Counted from the stretch's first letter, positions 53,601 through 62,477 are shown. The stretch is DNA of 64,000 nt from CAIMUS01 sp963708455 (GCA_963708455.1 CAVPSQ010000004.1:868001-932000), one strand, 5' to 3'. Notes: generated by a model from the sequence alone, not told the origin. Numbers and translations are program-made.

Positions 53601-54063
53601 GATTGCCCTGGTGCGCGTGGGCGATCCATTCTCGGATGATTCCACCCCGGCGGTGAAGTATCACCTGGGCGATCACCTGGGCAGCAGTCATCTCGTGATT
53701 GGCAGCTCGGGCGGCTGGACTAATCGGGAGGAATACACGCCCTACGGCGAAACCAGCTTCGGTAGTTTTGCCCGCAAGCGGTATCGGTTTACGGGAAAAG
53801 AGAAGGATGAGGAGAGCGGACTGTACTACTTTGGCGCACGCTATTACTCACCATCACTCGGAAGATGGTTTAACTGCGATCCGGCTGGAATAGTGGATGG
53901 TTTGAATATTTATCAATACGTCAAAAGCAATCCATTGAATGCAAGAGATCCCATTGGACTACAAAGTGCTGACAATTTGGATGGGGGCGCACCTCCACAG
54001 GAAACACTCCAAGCTCTAAGGATGCAGGGGTACGAACACCTGGGGGGGATACCACTGAAGTAG
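47692..54063 (+). CDS. Tc toxin TcB-TcC fusion (SpvB-TcdB-RHS cocoon protein)
   Basis: A 2,123-residue protein with no signal peptide. SpvB-like N-terminus (GTGNFTVPLALPAGRSGFQP), then VCBS/FG-GAP Ca-binding blades (DLDGDGVTD, DMSGDGLQD, DVDGDGLAD), the TcdB middle region (LREMANHLGAVTRVEYAPS), many YD/RHS repeats and the RHS core (YHLGDHLGSSHLVI, RYYSPSLGRWFNCDPAG, ARDPIGL). In Tc toxins TcB and TcC form a cocoon that encloses a toxic C-terminal tip, released by aspartyl autoproteolysis at the core. Here only about 33 residues follow DPIGL before a stop, so the tip is missing. A run of seven G (54042-54048) suggests a frameshift. The ATG follows AGGAAAAATAGAG. It is upstream of a TcA gene. 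Confidence 0.93.
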   Translation: MSNKSGNSSQVISLPKGGGAQRGIGESFSPDLHTGTGNFTVPLALPAGRSGFQPQLNLVYSTGNGNSAFGLGWHLSIPGISRKIAKGIPRYDDALDTFVLSGAEDLVPVEQHPTETHYQPRTEGLFARILHHRDARNDYWEVRSKDGLVSLYGTPGTSGRDPAAIADPADRSRVFAWRLTRTVDPFGNRIDYLYQRDAVQTEGPHHWDQLYLAEIRYVDYGDPANPQFLVTVKFSYENRTDPFSDYRAGFEIRTVRRCHQIDIFTQAETDTLTRTYHLVYLDQRDPLPSALPQNGVSLLSQVRVEGRDGAKSEWLPPLEFGYTRFEPERRDFFSVAGADLPPRSLAHPDYELADLFGNGLPDILELNGTARYWRNLGGGRFDLPRAMREAPAGLALADPGVQLLDANGDGRIDLLVTSNGLNGYFPLAFDGLWERRSFQRYRATPSFNLEDPEVRLVDLDGDGVTDALRSGTRFECFFNDPQQGWYGTRSIERRALAEFPNVNFSDPRVKWGDMSGDGLQDIVLVYDGNVEYWPNLGYGDWGKRIHMRNSPRFPYGYDPRRILLGDVDGDGLADIVYVDDTKVTVWINQSGNGWSEPIVIRGTPPVADMDAIRLTDLSGTGVSGVLWSTEAGGRSRQSLFFLDLTGGIKPYLLREMANHLGAVTRVEYAPSTRFYLADQQRPATRWQTPLPFPVQVVARVEVIDALSRGKLTTEYRYHHGYWDGAEREFRGFGRVDQRDTVIFEDYHAAGLHPDRPFEAVTDRWFSPPTETRTWFHQGPIGDEFGGWEEADFRTEFWPGDSPALARPPAMTDFLARLPRRVRRDALRSLRGSILRTELYALDGMERQDRPYSVTEHLYGVREESPAGASEETRLPIFFPHSLAQRTTQWERGDDPLTQLSFTDDYDDYGQPRSQLSVAVPRGRDFRVAAAPGEPYLCTQTVTTYAHRDDARCYLVGRVVRTTTQEILNDGAASVSALHEQVLGHPTARRLLGQTRHFYDGPACQGLPLGQLGDYGALVRTESLVLTEEILREAYQSGDAARNPPEVPPYLAIHSAPPWTAEYPEEFRRLLPDLAGYVFHDGGPDPLDARGYFVQTVRRRYDFQADPAGKGRGLVILERNPLGRDTTIDYDRFALLATEVRDAAGLTTRAAYDYRILQPREITDPNGNRSVMTFTPLGLPATTSLEGKAGEGDQQRPSTRLEYDLLAFIDHGQPISVRTIRQVHHDTETDVPQPERDETLETVEYSDGFGRLLQTRTQAEDVLFGDPVFGGAVLPAEQSLPVGDAVGRRRAAGDPPNVVVSGWQIYDNKGRVVEKYEPFFSTGWDYVPSTEAQRGRKVEMFYDPRGQVIRTVNPNGSEQRVIYGIPADLDNPDPFTPTPWEAYTYDANDNAGRTPTADFEAGRYRHHWNTPSSITIDALGRTVEAVARNRAPAAGPADPLPPIAAYRTQSTYDIRSNLLTITDALGRLAFRQVYDLANRPLRGDSIDAGCHRVVLDAMGNPIEQRDSKGALVLHVYDVLNRPLRLWARDGDGQAPTLRERLSYGDSPDSGLPPAQAVAANLLGKLYQHDDEAGRLTLASYDFKGNVLEKERRVIQDAQILGGFNAAAMDRGPAPAYRVDWQPPAGSSLEAHAAALLETTGYRASVSYDALNRVKVMHYPQDVAGAHKELRPHYNRAGALERVTLDGAPYVGHIAYDAKGQRVLIAYGNGVMTRYAYDPQTFRLVRLRTEPYSQPDPLRYHPTGTVLQDFAYDYDLAGNITRIRDRTPASGIPNSLLGADALDREFGYDPLYRLLSASGRECDRPPEWPWDDRPRGADLTRTRAYTEQYHYDPVGNIERLQHQNGDGGFAREFTLAPGSNRLATVTIGQTPSTYRYDPSGNLIQENASRFFEWDYANRLRVFRTQAGAAEPSVHAHYLYDAGGQRVKKLVRKQGGQLEVTVYIDGIFEHHRRVQGSATQENNSLHVLDNQSRIALVRVGDPFSDDSTPAVKYHLGDHLGSSHLVIGSSGGWTNREEYTPYGETSFGSFARKRYRFTGKEKDEESGLYYFGARYYSPSLGRWFNCDPAGIVDGLNIYQYVKSNPLNARDPIGLQSADNLDGGAPPQETLQALRMQGYEHLGGIPLK

Positions 54064-54945
54064 CAGGAGCAAAAGAAGCACCGCCACCTGAAGAACCATT
54101 CGTTGGTCCTCCTCTTCCACCTAATTGGAAACCCCCTACATCATCTAAAAATGGAGCAGATAGTCATCCATCACCAAGGCCAGAATACAACGAAAAATCT
54201 GCCTTTTACCACTTAATGCGGCCACTCGTACCCGGGATGTTTGCGTCGGATATTAATCCGCGTCTCCCTTCCCCATTGCAGCAGTTGCAATCAGGTGTGG
54301 GGGAGCAAGTAACATCAGGAGTGACAGTTGAATGTTTGAACGACAACTGCTGCAGCCGTAATGATATTGGCTGGTGAGATTTATTCGTTAACCGGCGGAT
54401 TGGCGCCTACCGGTGCTCTATACGCAAAAGGCGGAGCGAGTATACTGGCGACTATCTACGTTAATGGGGGCTTGTACGCTTCTGACATAACGGCTAGTTC
54501 TGTTGGTGTTGGCAGTCTTGGCTATGTTACCTCCAGTCAAAGGTTGGCGAATTATGCGCCTCTAAATGGCGCCTACGTATGGCAATGCTTACAATCAACT
54601 GGCTAATAATCCTGGAATGGCAATCGGACCAGTTAGTCAAAACTTTGCACAGGCTGGTGTGAGAGTTCCAAGTTTGATGTCGGCAATTTTTGGTAAAGCA
54701 CTTGAGCGTGGTATTGCATACAACAGACTCCAACACTTAGTTCAGTCGATAGGCGGTGCATATCAGCCAGTAACGCAATTGTCCGGGTTGGAAAAAATTT
54801 AGCCTTGGTAATAAGTGTGATTGGTACAACTTATGGATCAATAACTTACAGAGCATCAATTAGTGCAATAGCATATTACCAGAGGGAGGTAGGTGTTCAA
54901 TTATCTTCATACACCCTGGGCTTACAGCTACTTGGCGTTGAATGA
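54049..54945 (+). pseudogene. Decayed C-terminal toxin tip of the RHS protein
   Basis: If one base is re-read in the seven-G run, the frame continues DTTEVAGAKEAPPPEEPFVG, a Pro-rich linker, to a stop at 54375. Further protein-like pieces follow in other frames: LTGGLAPTGALYAKGGASIL (54361-54606); GNAYNQLANNPGMAIGPVSQ and VPSLMSAIFGKALERGIAYN (54566-54802); and VRVGKNLALVISVIGTTYGS (about 54760-54945). The GKALERGIAY/IGGAYQP pattern recalls nuclease-type RHS tips, from memory. The stretch is clearly AT-richer than its neighbours. No immunity gene is recognisable. Confidence 0.6.
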
Positions 54946-55047
54946 TTGGGCTGGCATTTAAAAAGTATTGAGATTCGAAATAGAACCTATCGAGCAAACT
55001 AGAAACCCATCTGTCGGAACTCACGGCAGATGGAGGGGGATTGAAAA

Positions 55048-55944
55048 ATGCGGCAATCAAATATCATTGCAACGTGGTTGGTCCTGGGACCGATTTTCAA
55101 CAGAGACCATCAAACCGCGCATTATCCCGATGATCGTCATCCTCTGGCCAAGGTTATCATCGAGGATATTGATAGCAATGCCCTGGATCCAAGACAACTC
55201 ACACGATCGCTCGCGCAAGGACCCGATGAGGGAGATACGACCAGTTACGGCAACGGCGTGTATTTCCCCAGCCAGACTTATACCTGGCGGGTGCTGACAT
55301 TCTCCAACGTCAGCGGCGATCAAATTCATGACATCGAAGACGACATCCATCAACACCTGGATGCCGGTCCCGCCGATCCCCAGGACCCGCATAGTTTCGC
55401 CGGCAAGCATCACGCCCTGGCCTTCTTCCTGGTCTACATCATCTCACCGGACGCCAGAAGAACCCGCCTTTGCATCCGAGGCGACGACTCCATCCGCGTC
55501 TGGCTCAATGGCAACGAAATCCAGGCGTTGCGCTATGCCGGCGAGCGCGATATCAACCAGCAGATCCAGGAAATCTGCGCCTCCATCCGCCTGCCGCCAG
55601 GCAATAATATCCTTCTGGCGGCGGTGGCGGAAACCCACGTCGAATGGGGCTTCTCGGCCCGGATCGAACACGATCAGGGCTTGATCATTACGCCGACAAA
55701 ACCCGAAGTCTTCAACGTCGTGCGCGGCCTCATCCGGCAGCCGGATTGCCGGCCATTCGTGGGCGGGAAGGTGCGCGCCTTCGATAAGGACCCGGACGGG
55801 GAACAACTGCTGGGCGAGACGACCACCAATGCCGCGGGTCAGTACGAGATCAAGTACACCATCGCGCAACTGCGCCATCCCGAAAGGGGCAGCGCCAATC
55901 TGCTGATCCGGGTGTTCAATGCAACGGATCAGCAACTCGCCAGC
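55048..55944 (+). CDS. TcA-like toxin subunit, segment 1 (N-terminal, before first frameshift)
   Basis: The ATG at 55048 (after GGAGGGGG) opens a frame with an N-terminal module resembling a PA14/lectin-type beta domain (about 20-210: WRVLTFSNVSGDQIHD, RTRLCIRGDDSIRVWLNG). A transthyretin-like carboxypeptidase-regulatory domain follows (about 230-295: RGLIRQPDCRPFVGGKVRAF, TTTNAAGQYEIKY). The protein-like sequence then stops and resumes in the next frame if one T at 55945/55946 is skipped (LAS joined to SEILLNAPAEATIDLIV). The open frame runs on to 56709 but is not protein-like there. It is the start of one large gene with segments 2-4. Confidence 0.8.
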
Positions 55945-55945
55945 T

Positions 55946-56809
55946 TCCGAAATTCTGCTGAATGCGCCCGCCGAGGCGACCATCGATCTGATCGTGGCGC
56001 CGCCGTTGACGCCGCCGCTGGCGGAATACGAGCAACTGCTGGTCGCCCTTCATCCCCTGTTGCAGGGCGCGCAAGTGGCGACCCTCACCGAAAAGAAGAT
56101 CACCGCCCTGGCCGAGAAAGCGGATATCGAACGGGAACGTCTCAAGCTGTTGCGGCAAAGCGCGAAGCTCGCTCGGAAAGCTGGCCTGTCCGCCGAGGTC
56201 TTTTACGGCCTGGCCCGCCAGAATTGGCCGCTGAAGTTGAACGAACTGCTGGCTCGGCCCGTCGGGGAACTGCGCCAAGCGTTGGAGACCGCGCTGCAGC
56301 AGCGGATCGTTTCCCCCAGTCTGGGCGGCTCGCTGGCGGAGATCCTGGCGCGGTTCGAACAGCTCAGGCTCGAACAGGGTATTCCAAGCGCTCCACCAGC
56401 GGCGGAGCAACCGCTCGATCAGGCGGCTGGCGCACCGGAAGTCAGCACCGCTTACGCCGACCTCAACCGGCTATCGCTCGCTGCCCCAGCGATGGCGGCG
56501 CTGGTCGAGCACGGCTACGACAGTGTGGCCGCCATTGCCGATGTCGCGCGGGCGGAGTTTGTCCGGGCCGTCGGCGAACGGATCGGCGAGTCCGAGGCAG
56601 CGCGGCTGCACGCCACAGCGCGCGCCCAGACGCAAGTCCTCGACAATATACTGGCCGGCATCGCCGTCGACCGGGCGAACGGCTTGCCGTTGCCCGCCTC
56701 ACTGGCTGAGTTGGCCGATGTCCTGCCCGAACCGGCCCCATGCCGCGATTGCGAAGCCGCCGTCAGCCCCAGGGCGTATTTGGCGGACCTGCTGAGCCTG
56801 CACCCGTAA
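55946..56809 (+). CDS. TcA-like toxin subunit, segment 2 (helical shell part)
   Basis: Continues the TcA frame after the first frameshift: SEILLNAPAEATIDLIVAPP, a helical region (about 56000-56700) and the conserved SPRAYLADLLSLH, as seen in the N-terminal shell of large TcA proteins. A stop at 56807 breaks it. Skipping one C of the CCC at 56803-56805 joins it to segment 3 (RKYLKTGQQAVTPEFLVATFHQPF). An independent ATG start at 55919 is possible but unlikely. Confidence 0.75.
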   Translation, partial: SEILLNAPAEATIDLIVAPPLTPPLAEYEQLLVALHPLLQGAQVATLTEKKITALAEKADIERERLKLLRQSAKLARKAGLSAEVFYGLARQNWPLKLNELLARPVGELRQALETALQQRIVSPSLGGSLAEILARFEQLRLEQGIPSAPPAAEQPLDQAAGAPEVSTAYADLNRLSLAAPAMAALVEHGYDSVAAIADVARAEFVRAVGERIGESEAARLHATARAQTQVLDNILAGIAVDRANGLPLPASLAELADVLPEPAPCRDCEAAVSPRAYLADLLSLHP

Positions 56810-56852
56810 ATACCTGAAGACCGGACAGCAGGCCGTTACGCCCGAGTTCCTC

Positions 56853-59800
56853 GTGGCTACGTTCCACCAACCCTTTACCACCTTGCCGGTTTCCTGCGGC
56901 GCGGTGGAGCGGCAGGTTCGGCAGGTGCGCCTCTGCGTCGAAGTGCTGCGCCGCTACCTGGGCGTCGAACCACCGACCTGCGATCAGCAGAGCGCCTTCC
57001 AACAGCAGTACAAGCGTTACCTGCTGGAGACCTACACCACGCTTCTCACCCAAATCGGCGCTTCCTATGAGGCGCTCCGCTTGGCGCGCACGGCCACACC
57101 GGAAGAGCGACGCGCCTTGGCCAACCGGTTGGGCATGGATCTGGGCGCAACGCAACCGGATCACCTGGACGCCCTATTTCTCGACCCCGAGACCATCACC
57201 GAAGCCAGGCTGGAAACGCTTTTTGGATTAGCCGATACGACGAAGGCCGATCCGTTGGCCGACAATCCGATCCCTCCCGCGCTGCAAACCTGGCGGCTGG
57301 AGCATTTGCGCACTCTCTGGAAAACCCAGGATTGGCCGACCGATCCTTATGCCAAAGGCCAGCTTCCCCTGATCGATCCGGATGTCATCAGCCTTGCCGA
57401 CCTGCGCCATCCCGTGCCCCATGACAAGGCTTACGATTTCTGGATGTCACGTCGCCATTCGCTGGATTTGCTGCTGGCTGATCTCAAGGCCAAGCGCGAA
57501 ACCCAGGGTTTAACGGCCATCCTCAAGCAAATCCTGGGTGATCCGTTACCGGATCTGACCAGCCTGAATAATCGCCTGACCCAGGGGATCGACAGCGAAG
57601 CCACCCAGCGCGCCATCACCCAAAGGCTGCACCTGACCGTCGAAAGCTTTACCCGACTGATGGCGCTGAAAGCCAAAGCGGAGGACGCTGATCCGGCCGC
57701 CCAACCGACGGCGGAGGAGTGGGGCGAGGTCTACGCGATTCTGACCCAGGCGGAGAAGGCGAAGCATTTTGTAAGCCTGCGCACCGAGGAAGAGATCGCA
57801 GGCGTCGTTTTGGGTCCCGAGCACTTCTGGATTGCGCTCGAAGAGCCGGAACTGCGCTTATGGCTGGCGACGACGGTAACCCGGCAACAGTGGCAGCAGG
57901 CGCTGCGTCGCAACAGCCAGGCGCCGGCGCTAAATCCCGATTTGTTGAATGAGGACGATTTCAAGGATCCTACTGCAGGCGATCCGGCGTTCGATCTCTG
58001 GCAAACTCGCAAGGATTGGATCGCCGCGCAACTGAGCGCGCTGCAAGCGGCGCGCGAAGCCGAGGCGAGCGACCTTGCCGGACTGGATGCCATCCTGGCG
58101 TCTACCTTGGGCGCGCCGGCCACGGAGTTGGCGACGCTGGCCGAAGCGCGCAAGACCGGCCAGAACATCGCCGCGCGGCTCGAACAGCTTACCCTGAGCA
58201 ATGAAGCCTTCGGTTATCTGCTGCGCATTCGGGAGTTGGCCGTTCGCGCAGCGCCAATCCTGGGCTCGGAATGGTCTGCGGTCTACTCCATCCTGGCGCA
58301 GGTGAAAAAGCGGCGGGCGTTCGCCGCTTGGCAGCGCGAAGAACGCAACCAGGGCATTCTGCTGGGTCCCGATCATTTCCAGATTCCCGCGCCGTCGGCT
58401 CTTCAGTTCCCGCCGCCGGAGCCGGCGCCGCTGCCCGACTGGCGCGCCACCTGGAATGCGCGGCGTGACTGGCAGGACACGCTACAGTCCCGCCTCGATC
58501 AGGATCGAGCTGTGATCGAAGGTTTGCAGGCCGTAGTGAGCGCTGCTGAAGCGGCCACCCTGCCGCAACTGCGCGATGCGTTGATCATGGCGACGAATGC
58601 AGCGGGCGCCGACCTCGCCACTAAGGCCGAGTGGCTCAATCATCGTCTGCTGATCGACATGAAGACCGGCAGTTGCATGTTGACCACGCGCATCGCCCAG
58701 GCGATCGAAACCCTTCAGGCTTTGTTTTTCGAGCTGCGCACCGGGCAGTTCAATCAGAACTATCTGCATGAGTGGTTCCCGCTCTCTTCCAACCTGACTG
58801 TTCCGTTGCGGTCGGTGGTCAGCGCGGTCAGCCGGAAAGCAAATCACCTCGATTTATTTGTAGTCGGCGCGGAGGGTGGTGTTTACACCACCTTTGGAAA
58901 TCCTCAGGACGGCTGGGAAACCGGCCGCGCCTGGTCCCGCATCGGTGCGAGCGTTGACTTCAAGGCCATGCCGGGCTCGGTGGTGAGCGCGGTGGCGCGA
59001 CCGGCCTATCCGGAGCAACTCGATCTCTTTGTCGTTGGCCCGGAGGGTGGCGTCTACGGCACGTGGTGGAATCCCAGGGATGGCTGGGAACACGACGGTT
59101 ACCGCCTTGGCGCGGCCAGCGACTTCAAGGTTCCAGCGGGCTCGGTGGTGAGCGCGGTGTCTTGTAATCCTAACCGGCTCGACCTCTTTGTGGTCGGTTC
59201 GGACGGCGGCGTTTACGGCATTTTCTGGACAGCCGGGAATAACTGGCAACAGAATTGGGCGCGCCTTGGCGCGGCCATTGACTTCAAGGTTCCACCCCGC
59301 TCGGTGGTGAGCGCCGTTTGCCGCCAACCGGATCAAATCGATCTCTTTGTGGTCGGCTCGGACGGCGGCGTTTACAGCACCTGGTGGAATCCACGGGAAA
59401 GCTGGGAAAGCAACCACAACTGGTTCCGCATCGGCGTGGCCGTTGACTTCAAGGTTCCGCCCGGTTCGGTGGTCAGCGCCGTCGCCCGCAAGCCGGAGCG
59501 CCTCGACCTGTTCGTGGTCACCGCGGAGGGTGGCGTTTACAGCACGTGGTGGAATCCGCAGGAGCACTGGGAAAGCAACCACACCTGGTTCCGCATCGGC
59601 GTGGGCATTGACTTTAAGGTTCCGCCCGGTTCGATGGTCAGCACCGTCGCCCGCAACCAGAATCAACTCGACCTCTTCGTAGTCGGCGCCGACGGTGGTG
59701 TTTACACCACCTGGTGGAATCCGGAGGATGGCTGGGAAAGCTACCAGACCTGGTTCCGCATCGGCAACACGTCTGTGCCGAGAATGTCGGTTGTCACCGC

Positions 59801-62477
59801 TGTGACGCCGGCAGCCGAACACATTGACCTCTTTGTCATCACTCGCGATGGTCAGGTATCCGCCAGTTGGTGGGATGGCCAGTGGCATGTTTCCGAACTG
59901 ACCCTTCTCGATCCCAACCAATTCGATGCGGACTGGCAGTGGCTCGGTTCTTACGCCACTTGGCGCGCGGCGATGTTCGTGTTTCTCTATCCGGAGAATA
60001 TGCTCCACCCAAGTCTCAGGAAAAAATCCACGCCCGCTTTTCAAGCCCTCGTTAAAAAACTCAGCGTCAACCGTCATCTTACGCCTGAACAGGCTTGCGC
60101 GCTGGCAGCGGAATATGCCAGCTATTACGAAGACGTCGCCAAACTCATACTGGATGCAACCTGTCAGGCGACCGCGGTGGTCCAATCCGGCTCCAAGTGC
60201 GTGCCCGGATCACTCAGTATCAAAATGTTGGTCTTCATCTTCGGCCGAGGTGGGCTTTCCAATCGCGCATACTGGTCAACATTTGATCCCGATGATCAGA
60301 CCGGTTACGCCCAAAGCTATTGGGACGAGATTCCTGGAATAGGGCGCATTCGCCAGGTCGTGGGCGCTGTCCCTTATGCGATGTCACCCACATCGCGCCG
60401 GATCTTCTTGTTCATCAGGACTGTTGATCATAAGCTACAGTTCGCGACTTTCGATCTGGAAACATGGAATTGGTCCGAGCTAGCTGACTTAGGGCTTCCA
60501 CCGGGAGGCCCGAGCCAAATTGAAATTGTCATACATCAGAATAATGACAATCTTCCTCCAGCTTTTGCGATTACATCTAACGATAACATTTACTTCAGAA
60601 ATCTCAATACAAATGGCACTGATTGGGAAGCAGGTGATTGGGAAGGATTTAAGCTGGACAAACAGCGTCTAAATATGTTGAATGTTTTTAAGCTCCACGC
60701 ATCATTAGAACAGTACTTAATTCTTCAAATTGGCGATGTAACACACCGGTCCCGTTTCAATAAAATCACGGACCAAGAAATTAAACCGTCTGAATACATC
60801 GGAGCGGTCACGTGGGGTATAGCGGGTACGGCTGGGTGGTATGTTAGGAAGATACTAAGTGATGGTACTGTGGTGGCGGAGAAACCGACTGGAATTCACC
60901 CTCCAACTATCCTTGATCAATTCCCAACACAAAATCTAAAGAAGATTGTTCCCAACTGTGGTGTTGGTAAGTATGTTATCTTCGCGTACGAGCGATCCGG
61001 TCCTATACCTATCATTGCCGAGCCCGATGGCCTGTACCTTCGGTTTGATTGGCTTCATGACTTGTCGGATCCAGATCAAACAATACGAACACAGCGTCGT
61101 CGCATTGCCCCACCAGTCCTTCCTATTGTTAGGGACCAGTTTTCTATCCCATCGAGATTGGATGCGCAAGCCCTCAAGGTACGCCAAGCAAACAACCGCC
61201 TACTCTTGCTTGAGACAAGTGATAGCGCCACTAACAGAACCTATGTGGAAGAAGCACGCTACTTCGTGCCCATTCTTATAGCAGGCGCGCTACAGAGAAG
61301 CGGCGAGTATATTACTGCACTCGATTGGTTCCGCACGGTTTATGACTATACGGCTCCTGAGGACAGTCGGAAAATTTATTACGGTCTTGTACTGGAAGAA
61401 TCGCTTGGCGAGATCCTAAGGCGTAACCCGGATTGGTTGCGCGACCCCTTGCACCCCCATGCCATTGCCGCCACACGGCGGAATACTTATACCCGTTTCA
61501 CATTGCTGGCCATTATCCGCTGTCTCCTGGACTATGCCGATGCGGAATTCACTCGCGATACCGCCGAGTCAGTACCGCGCGCACGTCAGTTGTACTTGAC
61601 CGCCTTGGAGTTGCTGAATACCACCGTACTGGAGCAACAGCCTGGCCCGCTGGAAGAGACTGTTGCAAACCTGAGTGCTTTGGGAATTCCCGATTCCCAG
61701 GCGTCAAGAATGCGCGCGCTACGGAGCGATATCGACACCATCCCCGATGCAGCAAGACGGAGAGAAGTGGCCGACCTAACCAAACGGATGTTAACCCGTG
61801 GTGAAAGCTGGCCAGGGCGATTCGCCAATGCCCGCGAAATCGTCCGCCAAGCGTTGGCCGAGTCGTCAACGCTGACGCTGGCTGCTGCACTACAGCAGGA
61901 AGAGCGGTTTAAACGCTCGCTGCGCCAAGCGATGCTCGCAAACCCAACCTTGGCGGAGGCCGTGCAAAAGATCGGCCCGGTGGCGGAAGAGGATTCTCTC
62001 CGAACGGTTCCCATGGCGACGGCTGCCCCAACACAGGAATCGGAACAGCCGCTGGCGCCGATACCCAGGACTATCCCTCCTGAGGTTATCGCCGTCCAAT
62101 CGATGACTGTTCCAAGTATCGCCAGTGAAACGCCACTCAGGTTTTGTCCCATCCCTTGCGCTTTCCCTAGGTTGCGTTCCGCTGAATCCAGTTCTCAGCG
62201 CATTGCGCCTCCATGCGGAACTGAATCTGTACAAACTACGCACCTGTCGCAACATTGCGGGTATGCAACGGCAACTGGAACCTTACGCCGCGCCGACAGA
62301 TACGATAAGCGGTTTGCCGACGCCCGGCGCCGGCGGGCAAATTATCCTGCCGGGAACGGCAATTTTGCGCCCTACGCTCTATCGTTTTGCCGCCCTTATC
62401 GAGCGGACGAAACAGCTCGTACCACTGGCCTCACAATTCGAGGCCGCCATGCTGTCCGCTCTGGAGAAACGGGATGA
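56853..62477 (+). CDS. TcA-like toxin subunit, segment 3 (shell, lectin-like propeller, neuraminidase-like region)
   Basis: The main block, 1,874 codons as a frame. It starts inside the protein with TFHQPFTTLPVSCGAVE; the ATG at 56853 is simply the first ATG after the frameshift. Order: helical alpha-domains (about 1-650) with internally similar stretches, seven beta-propeller repeats (about 654-1016), then the shell sequence YATWRAAMFVFLYPENMLHP and the neuraminidase-like region (about 1150-1600: AMSPTSRRIFLFIRTVDHKL). The last ~100 codons after about 62140 are not protein-like, because the frame is lost there. It forms the pentameric injection channel in Tc toxins. Bases 60500-61400 are AT-richer. 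Confidence 0.85.
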   Translation: MATFHQPFTTLPVSCGAVERQVRQVRLCVEVLRRYLGVEPPTCDQQSAFQQQYKRYLLETYTTLLTQIGASYEALRLARTATPEERRALANRLGMDLGATQPDHLDALFLDPETITEARLETLFGLADTTKADPLADNPIPPALQTWRLEHLRTLWKTQDWPTDPYAKGQLPLIDPDVISLADLRHPVPHDKAYDFWMSRRHSLDLLLADLKAKRETQGLTAILKQILGDPLPDLTSLNNRLTQGIDSEATQRAITQRLHLTVESFTRLMALKAKAEDADPAAQPTAEEWGEVYAILTQAEKAKHFVSLRTEEEIAGVVLGPEHFWIALEEPELRLWLATTVTRQQWQQALRRNSQAPALNPDLLNEDDFKDPTAGDPAFDLWQTRKDWIAAQLSALQAAREAEASDLAGLDAILASTLGAPATELATLAEARKTGQNIAARLEQLTLSNEAFGYLLRIRELAVRAAPILGSEWSAVYSILAQVKKRRAFAAWQREERNQGILLGPDHFQIPAPSALQFPPPEPAPLPDWRATWNARRDWQDTLQSRLDQDRAVIEGLQAVVSAAEAATLPQLRDALIMATNAAGADLATKAEWLNHRLLIDMKTGSCMLTTRIAQAIETLQALFFELRTGQFNQNYLHEWFPLSSNLTVPLRSVVSAVSRKANHLDLFVVGAEGGVYTTFGNPQDGWETGRAWSRIGASVDFKAMPGSVVSAVARPAYPEQLDLFVVGPEGGVYGTWWNPRDGWEHDGYRLGAASDFKVPAGSVVSAVSCNPNRLDLFVVGSDGGVYGIFWTAGNNWQQNWARLGAAIDFKVPPRSVVSAVCRQPDQIDLFVVGSDGGVYSTWWNPRESWESNHNWFRIGVAVDFKVPPGSVVSAVARKPERLDLFVVTAEGGVYSTWWNPQEHWESNHTWFRIGVGIDFKVPPGSMVSTVARNQNQLDLFVVGADGGVYTTWWNPEDGWESYQTWFRIGNTSVPRMSVVTAVTPAAEHIDLFVITRDGQVSASWWDGQWHVSELTLLDPNQFDADWQWLGSYATWRAAMFVFLYPENMLHPSLRKKSTPAFQALVKKLSVNRHLTPEQACALAAEYASYYEDVAKLILDATCQATAVVQSGSKCVPGSLSIKMLVFIFGRGGLSNRAYWSTFDPDDQTGYAQSYWDEIPGIGRIRQVVGAVPYAMSPTSRRIFLFIRTVDHKLQFATFDLETWNWSELADLGLPPGGPSQIEIVIHQNNDNLPPAFAITSNDNIYFRNLNTNGTDWEAGDWEGFKLDKQRLNMLNVFKLHASLEQYLILQIGDVTHRSRFNKITDQEIKPSEYIGAVTWGIAGTAGWYVRKILSDGTVVAEKPTGIHPPTILDQFPTQNLKKIVPNCGVGKYVIFAYERSGPIPIIAEPDGLYLRFDWLHDLSDPDQTIRTQRRRIAPPVLPIVRDQFSIPSRLDAQALKVRQANNRLLLLETSDSATNRTYVEEARYFVPILIAGALQRSGEYITALDWFRTVYDYTAPEDSRKIYYGLVLEESLGEILRRNPDWLRDPLHPHAIAATRRNTYTRFTLLAIIRCLLDYADAEFTRDTAESVPRARQLYLTALELLNTTVLEQQPGPLEETVANLSALGIPDSQASRMRALRSDIDTIPDAARRREVADLTKRMLTRGESWPGRFANAREIVRQALAESSTLTLAAALQQEERFKRSLRQAMLANPTLAEAVQKIGPVAEEDSLRTVPMATAAPTQESEQPLAPIPRTIPPEVIAVQSMTVPSIASETPLRFCPIPCAFPRLRSAESSSQRIAPPCGTESVQTTHLSQHCGYATATGTLRRADRYDKRFADARRRRANYPAGNGNFAPYALSFCRPYRADETARTTGLTIRGRHAVRSGETG
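58812..59900 (+). repeat. Seven tandem ~52-residue repeats (PLL/fucolectin-like beta-propeller)
   Basis: Seven copies of about 155-165 nt each, beginning SVVSAV and containing LDLFVVG.xGGVYxTWWNP and a WFRIG end. The seventh is shorter and more diverged (SVVTAVTPAAEHIDLFVI). The pattern of a Trp-containing blade with DLFV and GG-V-Y resembles the seven-bladed PLL/AAL-type lectins. It lies between the helical shell and the neuraminidase-like region of the TcA protein. The DNA copies are visibly similar. Confidence 0.85.

Noticed and set aside
58812..59900. Regular DNA repeats as a possible CRISPR array.
   Set aside because: Units are about 160 nt, diverged, and read through in frame; no short identical repeats with unique spacers.
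58854..60185. 443-residue minus-strand open frame with regular repeats.
   Set aside because: It is the antisense of the propeller repeats; the repetitive look comes from the plus-strand gene.
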